DNA of 39,340 nucleotides from NCBI GenBank assembly GCA_910592205.1, contig CAJVPJ010000154.1, positions 1 through 39,340 of the forward strand, in the 5' to 3' direction. This DNA is from Paraglomus occultum. Taxonomy: Eukaryota; Glomeromycota; Glomeromycetes; Paraglomerales; Paraglomeraceae. The notes beneath the pieces are model-generated. The model saw nothing but the letters and a program-made list of their open reading frames with translations. It searched no databases and was not told the origin of the DNA. Shown here in pieces: positions 1-9,622 of the stretch. A program made the position numbers and the translations under genes. Position 1 is the first letter of the stretch. Each line of letters starts with the position of its first letter.

Positions 1-86
1 ATAAAATTCCGAGTACCATGTGTAACCAAAAATCGATAATTCGACTATCACGATAATTCGAACGGTGACCCCGGACCAGTTGACTG
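1..86. mobile_element. Right end of a pogo/Tc1-like transposon (truncated by window edge)
   Basis: Read on the minus strand from position 86, the sequence begins CAGTCAAC directly after a TA dinucleotide at 87-88, which is the usual TA target of Tc1/mariner and pogo elements. Inside that end the short motif TCGAATTATCG occurs twice, like subterminal repeats. The start CAGTC-R-AC is shared with another end at 7263. The rest of the element lies left of the window, so its size and coding content are unknown. The family assignment is inference from the terminus alone. Confidence 0.4.
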
Positions 87-316
87 TATGTATTATGACA
101 ACGCGTTCCGATTTGATATCTTTTCCACTGGAATACTTATTACTGTAATCATTTCATAGCATTCACTCGGGAATTAGCACGTAAGTCCGCTTTTCACTGC
201 CCATCCATTTGTCTGATATGATAATGTGGCTTTGTTAGAAACTGTCTGGATGATTATATATTCTCATGCACCTCACCTCTCGATACGTCACATCGCTTCA
301 CATCGCGTATCCTAGA

Positions 317-673
317 ATGAGCGAAACCGGTATCAACTACACCAACAGAGACAGTAAGTGGAAAAAATAACTTTTTTTGCAGAGGAACCGTAAGCTTGAC
401 TGTCTGTATGCATTTTAGCTATTACGACCCTGTACTTCCAGAAGCACAGCTCTGAAAAATGGACATATCTACATTTTTTGAATGACAACCGCTCTACAAT
501 TCTCACGTTACCGCCTTTTGCAAACACATGGACTGGTCTTGATGGTGCATGGAGAACGCGTTTCCTACGGATAGGCCGAACAATGCAAGGATGGAGTGAC
601 TTTAAGCGGAAGGTCATTATTTTTCTTTCTTCCTGGCATGTGGTGGCATGTGGTGTGGAATCTCTTGGGATAG
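317..673 (+). CDS. Two candidate 5' exons of an unidentified protein
   Basis: An ATG at 317 opens a 37-nt exon (starts MSETGINYTNRD) ending at a good donor (A|GTAAGT). It joins in phase to an exon starting at 419 after CATTTTAG. The second exon stays open past 600 and contains LPPFANTWTGLDGAWRTRF, a balanced composition unlike the low-complexity spacers. A possible donor at 673 (ATAG|GTATTTG) would end it; otherwise it stops at TAG 685-687. I do not recognise the family. It may be a separate gene or the lost 5' part of the SAM/NTPase gene downstream, but the phase does not join the exon at 969 directly, so I leave them separate. No RNA evidence is available. Confidence 0.3.
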
Positions 674-811
674 GTATTTGTTTCTAGCCTTGCCTGGGAG
701 AGTAAAGAACGGTGCTAGTACCATCTTCTCTTTCCATATCATCCATTCTCTGGACACTGGGGACTCTCATTTGGAGGTTTCATCCTTCAACTGAGTGATG
801 AGAGCGACGCC

Positions 812-887
812 AAGAGACTCTCCACTCCTCTTTTCGACAGTGGATGCCGAGAGACTCTCTTCACTCCTCTTTTCGACAGTGGATGCC
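812..887. repeat. Two-copy tandem repeat, about 38 bp units
   Basis: Units at 812-848 and 849-887 share GAGACTCT followed by CACTCCTCTTTTCGACAG and TGGATGCC, and differ by a 2-nt indel. They lie between the candidate exons at 317-673 and the first exon of the NTPase gene. It looks like a recent local duplication. Confidence 0.8.
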
Positions 888-968
888 ACCCTTTTGATTG
901 TAATAGGCAGTTATTGCTCTAAACGTGAATACATCTAATCATTTGTAATACTCCTGCAAGAACCATAG

Positions 969-2741
969 GAACAAAACCCAAATAAACTTCGTCAGTTTTG
1001 GGAAACCATAATTGAAGACCGGAAAAGCAAGATGATGGAGGTATGGAATGAAGAATTGTCAAGGTTCAGATATTTTAAGAACTGATTGCCTGCAATGTGC
1101 AAATAGATGAATGTTGCAATCAACTATGAACATGCGAGCATGCATTTGCTGGAGCTTGCACGTGAAAAGAAAACTGAGGCTATTGCAAGTATTATAGAAG
1201 AATGTTCCAAAAATCTTGACAGCGCAGCAAGTGTCGACGAGGGGGAAGAGCGGGGCGAGCCAAACGTATGCTTGATGTCAACACTAATTGTATTGGGATC
1301 CTAATTTCTGATGTGGCTGATCTGATTCCACTTTATTATAGAAGAAACGAAGTAGATCTGAGAGAATGCCATTGAGCAATCTCACAAATGTGAGCGCTGT
1401 GGCTCCAAACTCTTCATTGCCGTGCAACCACCCTCCATCACTGACATCAGGGGATGGGACACGAAGTATCTTATAAAACATCTTCAGGGTGAATTTCCTA
1501 CCAAATTCATTGAAGAGGACTTTAGAATCTTGAGGGAAAATAGGATTGAGGGCATCGCATTCCTGGCACTGACGGAGGAGAAACTTGAGAGGTATGGTAT
1601 GAAAGGTGGACCTGCGAATATCATTGTTGACTACATCAAAAAATTGAAGGGTATGTGGCATTCGAGCTGTTTTGTACTTTATTTCTTAAATCCGTCTCTT
1701 CATCTAATCGTTTTCTTCAGATGAGCATCCTTCGAGCGAAGTCCACCATTCTCAGGGAAAACCACACTCACAGAGCTTCTCAGTATCTACCTTAGAAGGC
1801 TCGGACGAACAGTCATAACCATAACTATCCAAGAAAGTGAAAAACATTTTTCCAGCGAAGAAGCCTTCGATGCTTTCTGGATAGCAGAAGCCGGGATATC
1901 TTGGAGCAGCTGTGTCAATGCCGAAGTGCAGACAGACATTTTGGTGGATGAGGCCCAAATCCTGTATAGACATGCTCCTTGGTTCTGGAGCCATTTGAAA
2001 ATTCTTATGCAGGGCAAGAACTCCCTCATGCGTGTTTTGCTCGTAAGCATGTATGGTGAGCTATCTGGGAATTGCATCAGCACACCAATCACATTCCCAC
2101 AGTCCCTTGGACTAGATGACCTGCGACTGCCTCGTCGCGAATTTGACACCCTTGTGGAGAACTTCATCAACATTCGTTACAAGCCAGGTTTCACGATCCC
2201 AGACTCCACACGAGATGCTGTTTTCAAAATCACGGGTGGGCATGCTGGCCTTGTCCGGGAGACACTAAGGCTCCTGCGTGATCGCAGTGGAGACGGGTGT
2301 CGAGGTGACGAGATGAACTGCTTCCTAGTCTCCCCCAGCTATCAGGGCCTTCAGCATCAGGGCTTATGCTCGTTTTACTGGATGCAGAGTTGGGTACCAG
2401 ATGCTGATGAAATTGAGGTTTTGCGTTAGGCCCTATTCTCCCCGGACCTAACCTTTACTGTCGACATGGTAATAATTTGTGTTACCAACAGATCTTTTTT
2501 CTACTAATCCTTGTTTTGCTAACCACTCTTTAACTTTTTTAAGGATCTTCCGAAGTCAGCTGATATAGCCACTCGACTCATTCACCATGGGATCATCACT
2601 CATGCAGCTGGAGAGCGCATGCAGTTTGCAGCACCAATCATGCGCATCATGTTAGGCCAACGTCTCTTCTATGCACCAGCTTCGTTGCGCTCGAAATTGC
2701 CGGCTGCACGAAACTTCGAAAATTTCCTATTGCGCGGATAA
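969..2741 (+). pseudogene. SAM-domain / P-loop NTPase (Crinkler-like family) with in-frame stop
   Basis: Proposed exons are 969-1040, 1107-1265, 1365-1650, 1726-2468 and 2544-2741, in compatible phases with GT-AG borders. The order is a basic helical N-terminus (QFWETIIEDRKSKMM), a CxxC knuckle (HKCERCGSKL), a sterile alpha motif (SITDIRGWDTKYLIKHLQ to KGGPANIIVDYI), and then a NTPase core. The core has a Walker A with SPPFSGKTT, where the first Gly is Ser, and a Walker B ILVDEAQ near 1945. TAG at 2427-2429 interrupts the frame after DEIEVLR, yet homologous-looking sequence (LFSPDLTFTVDM) continues in the same frame and through the next exon to LLRG and TAA. The C-terminal endonuclease-like part expected in this Glomeromycotina family is missing, with only a short possible tail at 2742-2826. 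Members are thought to act as NTPases in effector- or immune-like proteins, but this copy is probably dead. Exon 1 may not be the true start. Confidence 0.6.
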
Positions 2742-4249
2742 TTTTAATACGATCACAGTTCGGCGTGATCAATGCCCCGATGTAGTCATGACCCTGCGAG
2801 GCGATGAGTATGAGCACGACGCGTGATGTACCAGATTACTTATGGACAGGTCGTTTGCAATGTACAACAATGTATGCAATAGATATGGAATCATAACAGA
2901 TATGGTATTGCATATGTACAGTCTACAGTGATGTTTTGAAAATAATTGATTTTATATAATTTTATACGACTTTGCATTACAAACAAAAAACCATAATGCC
3001 GTAAAACTTGCGGTTTCTGGCTGTATATCTTGATCGCATGTTATACATGCCCGACCGATCTGTGTAGAAAAATGACAGTCATGTTAGATAATAAAAGCGC
3101 GCGTTATTCTCATCCCCAGTGACGTCAAATGTTCACTTTGTCTGGTTTTGTTGCAGTCTGCCCCATATTAGGTTATGGAGTAAGTTTAAACTTAATAGGT
3201 ATTTATTACTCCAGATTTTGTTATTTTTTTAACACATATTTGGTGGAATAACATCGAAATAAAATACACTAGTACATTTCCCCTTTTGTTTCGCCTGAAA
3301 GTGGGGATATAACGGGTTGGGGATATAAGTGTACAATTTATCTTATTGTATAAGGATATTTGTTTCTATAAACATTGGGGATATAACCGGGGGTGAGATA
3401 TAACTGGGTAGGGATATAAACGGGGTACGAGTGTATACCATAGATCGCCAGATACACGTATAAGTAAAAAACGTAAACAATTTTGTTGAAGCTAGGAATA
3501 TAGTCTTGACTGAACTTGTAATTACGGTTACTTTCGCATATCTCATAACACTCGGCGGTACCGTACATTGTCGAGGCCGAAGTGCCCTCCAATTCAAAGA
3601 TATTAATATTATTTCCGTGATATAACACCTCAATTGAGTAACGATCGTGAGTGGACTAAAGACTTGAGAGTACAACAGAGTGGAATTTTGTGTTAATATT
3701 ATTATTTGTATCAAAGCGGGGCAAGTCTTTCGTCATATAGTAGTTTTACTAGTGTATATGTGTTCCCGTGGCGAACACTTGGAAGGTTAATACCGATGGG
3801 GTGTTAAGCGAAAAAGAAAATCTCTCCTTTTTTTTCGAAATTGCTATTACTATGTAAATTGCAATGTTATGCTGTATTTTTAAGAAAATGTCGCGTTATA
3901 GTTAGATATTAAATGTTTATATGATATTCCAGAGACACGAAACAAAGAATTCTGAATATGAAATGATGGACGGGAGATCCATGTATCCTATTCACCACAA
4001 AGCCGGAGAATACTTAAATTTATCATGTTTATTAGTATAATAAATAATAATTGAAATAGTTTTCATAACTAAAAAATAAGTCTACTTGAATAATTGTAAG
4101 TTTCGCATGGATATGATATGGACTATGCAAACTAAATATTGAGCGATGTAAATTCATCTGGTAATACAAGTTCAATTTGTTTAGAATCTAACCAAAAATA
4201 AATTAAAATTAATATTAGTGCTCATGATTATTATATTAACATTAATATA
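2742..4249. other. Intergenic, AT-rich, mostly featureless
   Basis: Between the NTPase relic and the 3' end of the kinase gene. Open frame 2742-2826 (contains VRRDQCPDVVMTLRGDEYE) could be the detached C-terminal tail of the NTPase family. A GGGATATAA repeat patch lies at 3303-3430. I see no convincing gene elsewhere; open frames in both strands are low in complexity. Confidence 0.5.
3303..3430. repeat. GGGATATAA-type repeat cluster
   Basis: Five spaced copies of a motif close to GGGGATATAACNGGG, one with GAGATATAA, occur within about 130 bp. Read on the minus strand this is TTATATCCC repeats, which resemble subterminal repeats of pogo-like transposons and echo the GATATAAGA motif in the element at 7627. 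The element borders are not visible, so it is listed as a repeat. Confidence 0.5.
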
Positions 4250-7002
4250 TTATAATGGCATCAATTTTACTTTCATACCTGAAATATTACTATTACAGCT
4301 GTTTCTTGGTGTAGGTAAAGATTCTGTTGTTAATAACTTGCTTGAATATTTGTTCTCTTTCTCAATACGTGATATTGGGTCAACACTTTCTCTCTTATAG
4401 ACAATATTCCAAATAGCAGATTCTTGCTGATATCGCTTACTAACAAGTTTCTGAATATCCTTCTTAATTTTTCCAGCACTTGGACGATTGTTAGGTTCAG
4501 CATCACAACATTCCTTGGCAAGCTTTTTGTATGGCTCTGGTGCTGAATCAGGCATATATGGTCGTAATCCATTGCAAATGTCTTCCATCAGTTTGTAATC
4601 AAATGCTCTATTTCTAAACGGTGGATCACCACTGGCAATCTGATGCATAAGAATGCCTAAAGCATATATATCTGATTTTGGGGTATGTTTGTATGTATGA
4701 AAAACTTCTGGTGCAATGTAAGGTAAAACTCCTTGAATTGTTGAGGATTTTGATCCAGCCGAGTGCACTGATTGAGAGAGTCCAAGATCACACACATAAG
4801 AAATAAAATTGAATTTGGAAGAAGCAGCTTCTACTTCCGAGCTAGATATGTAATCCAGCAATATATTTCCTCCATGTAAATCACAATGTATTGAGCCCGT
4901 GTCATGGATAACCTCCAAGTTAGCTGCAACGCGTTTTACAAGCTTTGCTTTCATTTTCCATGTCAAATGGTTGAAATTATGATCCAAGAAAGACAAAAGA
5001 TTGCCACCTTCAGCATATTGCATTACAATCATATATTCATTGGTTTCTGGTCCTCGTGCAATACCATATATTTGAAGAAATTTCTTGAACTTGCAATTCA
5101 TGTAATTTTTAATCTATTAAATGAATTATTAGAAAATGCTTTGTCAATACCAGACATTGAAATCAAAAAATACAATTTACCTCAGAAATAAATGATTCAA
5201 ATGTCTGATCAAAGTTTTTCAATTGTTTCAAAGCAACAACTTGATCTGGTTTATCTTTAGAACCAGATCTCAGTTTGGCCATATATACTGTTCCATAGCC
5301 ACCTGACCCAATTTCCTTAATTTCATAAAGATCTTTATATTGCATCCAACTAATATTGTATTCAGGATCCAACTTTGCAACTTGTATTACATTATCTAAA
5401 ATTGAATGGATTTCACTGTAGAACACAAGAAAGTAATCTTTTGTTACTGGCTCTTGAGTGATACCAATGATCCAGATGTTATCTGGTGTTAATATCTTTG
5501 GATATTTTTCTACTAGCTGTAATTGAATTAATTAATATAATAATAAGAAATAATTAGTATTATAATTAGTGAACAATCCAAAATAATATTGTTAATTGTG
5601 TTCGTTAAAATAAATACCTTACCTGATTAAAATCGTATGATTGAGCATCTTGTCCATTCACTACTTTCTTGAGAAAAACTTGTATCAATTGGGAGCCATC
5701 TGTTATTGGCTTTGGCCAATTTGCTACATGTGAACATCCATGTGCTAATGATGGCATCTCATGCACATCTATCAACTGAGAGAAATGTATCCATTGTAGG
5801 TAACCATCATGTGGTTGCAGCATATTATGCCATGATGCCATTATGAATGAGTCTAGAGATTTGTTGCCAGTGGACCAACTGGGATTTCTTAGATTTTTAC
5901 ACCAAAAACAGAAATCCTTTATAGTAGGATATAAGCGACCAACACAAAGAAGACACAGCCTCATTCCATTTTTGCTTTGTACTAAAGCATACTTTTGCCT
6001 TTCTGGGTGATATGTAAAACCCCATGTAATCCAAACGTTTGGATCAAGCAGATCTGGATAGTCTTCACATAACTGTAGAACATCATTATTAATAAATACG
6101 TCAAATCTAACAAGTGACTAATAATAATGATACATATTAATATACTAATACAGACTATCAAACTAATTACTGACCTTGTCATAGAACGAATCATCTTCTA
6201 GATCCGCATTCTCAAGTAAAATCAGCTCTACGTAAGAACTAAAGGGTCTATTCCTAAAACGCGCATAAGCATATTGTCGGGGATCATTCTTATCCACACT
6301 CATAAATTCATCTGGCGTCGTTTGACAAAGAAGAGCGATTGGATTATATTGCAAGTAAGCATCATTTGCAGTCTTTGTCAACATTTGCGCTTTCTTGATA
6401 AATTCATCAAGCTTTTTGCAGTTACTAGTCCAACCACACGCTAATTCTTTATGACCGCAAATGCACCACGCTGGATTGCATCTAAGCCTTCCGCATGCGG
6501 AGCAAAATCCATATATAGAAAATTGTATATGCAAGTTTTTATCAGCTACCATGTAGCAATTGCTTTCAATCATTGTAAATCCCCGTATCATCGTAGGATT
6601 GCGTACCGAAATCCAAAAAGAATATAATTGAAATTGTTTTCTGTTGGGATGATTTATATGTTTTTGTGTTGGTAGCGCGTATATCGTAGCAAACTTGTTT
6701 ATAAACTCATGTGTACATTCATCCTTAGTTCCCATTAATACTAGCATCACCACGGATTTGCCATATGGTTGATTGCACACGGCATGATAAACTTTTGGTT
6801 CGATAAAATCCTGAATTGGTTTTATGTCAGAAAATTTTGAATAAGATATCCATTCGAGATTGTCAACCACTTTTAAGGTTCCATCATCATAAATTTTCGA
6901 AGCTTCGATCAACTGATCAATTGCGGGACATCCTGAACTGTCCTCATTAACCGCCAAGTTGTTGTCAACTTCCGCAACTGATTGTTCGATAACTGTTAAC
7001 AT
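4250..7002 (-). CDS. Protein kinase with duplicated CxxC modules
   Basis: Four exons (7002-6175, 6072-5623, 5516-5181, 5113-4250; all junctions phase 0) give about 825 aa. The C-terminal half is a complete kinase domain. It has a glycine loop GSGGYGTV (near 496), a lysine in VVALKQLK (near 523), the catalytic loop HCDLHGGN (Asp near 616), DLGLS in place of DFG, and an APE motif in PYIAPEVF. The HCDLH loop and DLG are common in Glomeromycotina tyrosine-kinase-like serine/threonine kinases. The N-terminal half holds two cysteine modules: YGFCSACG with AWCICG and GWTSN near 164-193, and CLLC with FCFWC and SWSTGN near 316-345. Each is followed by a LDxFI helix. The first module has CxC rather than CxxC in its second pair. 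Short segments resembling kinase strands beta4-beta5 recur before the real domain. Substrate and pathway are unknown. A late donor-like CAG|GTATGA near 4275 could extend the C-terminus differently. Confidence 0.85.
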
Positions 7003-7262
7003 TCTTTCCTGTGGTCATAAAATTGTAAGCCAAATGCTGAGTTAATATAAAATTGAGCCGATTGTCTAATAATGTGACGTACTCTGTGCCTGCCAAGACA
7101 TAATCAAACTTATTTTCATTACCATATATGGAAAATTAGGCGTAACGGCTCATTGTTTTTATTTTAACAATGCACGAATCGTCACGACGACTGTCCACGT
7201 TATCTCTAATAACGAACACATTTTCAAACTCGTCTTTCTTATTATTATTATAGTTCGCATTA
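7003..7262. promoter_or_regulatory. Upstream region of the kinase gene
   Basis: About 260 bp of AT-rich sequence between the kinase start codon and a transposon end. It presumably carries the kinase promoter and 5' UTR. I see no clear TATA box or repeat and cannot place a transcription start. Confidence 0.25.
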
Positions 7263-7320
7263 CAGTCGACCCTCTCTAATATCCACCCCGTTAATATCAA
7301 CCTCTCTCTATTAGCAACAG
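7263..7320. mobile_element. Solo pogo-like terminal repeat
   Basis: After TA at 7261-7262 comes CAGTCGACCCTCTCTAA, the classic look of a pogo/Tigger terminus. Degenerate internal repeats follow (CTAATATCCACC, TTAATATCAACC). No matching inverted partner (TTAGAGAGGGTCGACTG) is visible downstream, so this is one end of a truncated or eroded element. Family assignment is by terminus only. Confidence 0.4.
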
Positions 7321-7626
7321 TAATTGCAGAACATATTCAAATTCTATCGCATATATCAAATTTGATATCATACTCCGTTGATATCCCTATCAACACATAT
7401 TACTATAATCGTTAAACGCCTTAAATCACCAAATATGTCAGGTCTTAATATTCCTATTATTATTGACAAAAAAAGCTAAGTCGCGGAAGTATGTTACTCG
7501 TACATTCTTATCAACGATACTTTGATAAACTCTTTGAGACTGAAAGACAATAGAATATTTTATCATTCAACGAGGCGTTATGCGTAATCATGCACGAATA
7601 AATAAACGATCGAGGTGTTGCATGTA

Positions 7627-7745
7627 CAAGTGGCTCTGGATATAAGAACCTTTCGAGATAAGAAGCTTCGATATAAGAAAGTATTTTTGTCTCGTTATTG
7701 AAATTTGTTGGACCCCGATCACTTTCTTATATCGAGAGCCACTTG
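7627..7745. mobile_element. Short terminal-inverted-repeat element (MITE), TA target
   Basis: Inverted ends CAAGTGGCTCTGGATATAAG and, on the other strand, CAAGTGGCTCTCGATATAAG match at all but one base. Both ends are flanked by TA (7625-7626 and 7746-7747). The interior is 119 bp in total with further GATAAGA and GATATAAGA motifs and no coding capacity. Size, TIR length and TA duplication fit a non-autonomous Tc1/mariner or pogo-type MITE. Confidence 0.75.
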
Positions 7746-8005
7746 TATACTGTATGAGGTCGATGTTCACATGATTGATATTTCTTAAAAACGCCATTTT
7801 CACCAAAACGTAATTCTGTCGCCTGCCAAAAAAATTGGGGAAAAAAAATTATAAATAGGGTATCCAAGTTTTTCCAAAAAGAAAGGTTCGGTTTTTTTGT
7901 TACTGTCAGAGTTATATTGTACTCAAATAGTTAATAACTGGTTGCGAACCTGAACTGTCAACAAATATTCTCACTACAGCATGCGATCAGTCCGAGACTA
8001 ATGAT
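7746..8005. other. Intergenic
   Basis: AT-rich spacer with poly-A/T tracts between the MITE and the retropepsin-like relic. Nothing else is recognised. Confidence 0.4.
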
Positions 8006-8006
8006 G

Positions 8007-8967
8007 TTCGAGACACTCAATCAAGATACCATGGCTCAAGACACCATAACTCAAGACGTTATCGGCACACTTGACGCCCTTCATCTTGACGCTCCCAATT
8101 ACCACTAGTAGTACAATATCCAACCTACCCGAAACTATGGAGTCCCTCCTCGCATATGAGGAAGAGCCCGGTCAAGTGCAAAGGTTTCTTGGTAATGGGT
8201 TTTTTTAAGTAAGGTTAATGCTAAAATATTTCTTTAACATATTTATAGCTCGCAACTGCCAGAACGCTTCAGGAGGAATGCCTAGAAAAATTGCTGACAT
8301 TGAATTCGAATTTGACGACGAGATCGGATTTAACTTCATATTTTTTTACAACGCACTGGACAAAGGCGAATTTGCTGGACAGATGATCAATTGGACTACA
8401 TTCTTGAGACTATGCCTGGTGCTATCCGATCAGACACGTCTACCATGTAGTAAGCCAGCGAAGATGGTGATTAGTCAGCGTACTAATAATGGAGCCGATT
8501 ATAAGGTTCGAATGTGTAATGGACGAGAACCGTTTACAATTCTAAGTTATTTTTCCAAATAACAGATCACAGTTCGCGTCAGAAGATCTAGTGAAAATAA
8601 TTTAATCGCTCTGCTTACACATTATTTTTATGACGAGGAAAATGGTCGGTTATCGTTTTGGTGACACAAAATTTTTTTGTTCTCAGCAGTACACATCTTG
8701 GTAGTTTTGACCTCAAGTGCAAATTTCTCGATCATGCCTTTTTGACAGATCAGGACCCAAATAACAAAATGTATACGTGCGTGGTTGATACGGGTGCACC
8801 AGAAACGATCTTGCCATATTATGTTAAAAAGGTGCTGGGAAGAAGGGGTGGAGTACAATGAGATTAATAGCTGGGGTATCGGTTTTGAGGTGTCTATTGG
8901 CGACGGCAATAATTGGATCAAGTGGGTTCGAGCCAAACTCCTACTCTGGGCAAGTTCGTTTTTGTAA
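8007..8967 (+). pseudogene. Retropepsin-like aspartyl protease gene remnant
   Basis: The clearest part is near 8780-8830: CVVDTGAPETILPYYVKKV, an aspartyl-protease active-site motif (D-T-G-A) of the retroelement type. The matching C-terminal part (GIGFEVSIGDGNNWIKWV) is in another frame from about 8850, so a frameshift lies near 8840-8855. Upstream, an open stretch from ATG 8007 (MFETLNQDTMAQDT) reaches stops at 8105-8110, while an adjacent frame continues with SSTISNLPETMESLLAYEEE. A further open frame runs 8218-8562. These pieces look like a gene family with a pepsin-like domain, known in retroelements and in domesticated fungal genes, now broken at two or more places. I see no reverse transcriptase or integrase nearby. 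Confidence 0.45.
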
Positions 8968-9622
8968 CTAAAATTTTCCTAAATTTGTTAATTCGTTGCT
9001 CTTAGCACAGTTTTGCAAATAAAGCGTATTTTTTGTTGTATAGTATCAGAGTTATGAATAAATAAATCGAAAACCCAGAGGTCGAGAGCAAGAGATACAT
9101 CTGGTGTCTTGCAAGCTATGGTCGATTTACACCTAATGGCAGCATAACTTTGGATATAGTAACCATTCTACAAATACTGAAATAGTCACCTATTCCACCT
9201 GAAGGAATAGATTTCCCCGCGCTATGAGGACCCTCTCAAAATTAATCCTACGCAACGCGGCGCCTCACCTCGGCCACTGCCACCGTATTTCTTCCGCTTT
9301 GCTTGAGCGGGTTCGCGTTCTAGTCGCTCTTGTTACATTAGTAGCCACTCCAATGCAATTCGTCTCCTGCTTGTATGTTGCTGACCGCAGGCCTAGGGTT
9401 AGGTACAAACGGTCAAAGGTTAAGTCGCTCGAATGTTCAAACTCGTCTGCGTTATAATGTTAATACAAGGCGTGGACCCGTGCAAGCTAAGAAAGTAGTA
9501 TCAGAATATATCTAAGTTGTGACGCGCATTGTAATTTATTTATAATTATACCCGGATTGTTCCACAAACATAAAAATTTCTTTTTAACAGAATTCTCTGT
9601 ACATTGATTCATTTCAACGAAC
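8968..9622. other. Intergenic upstream of NOC3
   Basis: An open frame at 9224-9457 on plus (starts MRTLSKLILRNAAPHLG, basic and hydrophobic) and a partly open frame opposite are locally GC-richer than their surroundings, but neither resembles a known family. A small stem (CTATTCC/GGAATAG) lies near 9191-9211. The last 150 bp should hold the NOC3 promoter; I cannot identify its elements. Confidence 0.3.

Noticed and set aside
2427-2429. Reassignment of TAG to a sense codon
   Set aside because: CWF19L2 ends in TAG at the expected family C-terminus, so TAG is a normal stop in this genome.
9224-9457. 77-codon frame as a mitochondrial-targeted small protein
   Set aside because: The basic start is suggestive only; no homology, and the opposite strand is similarly open.
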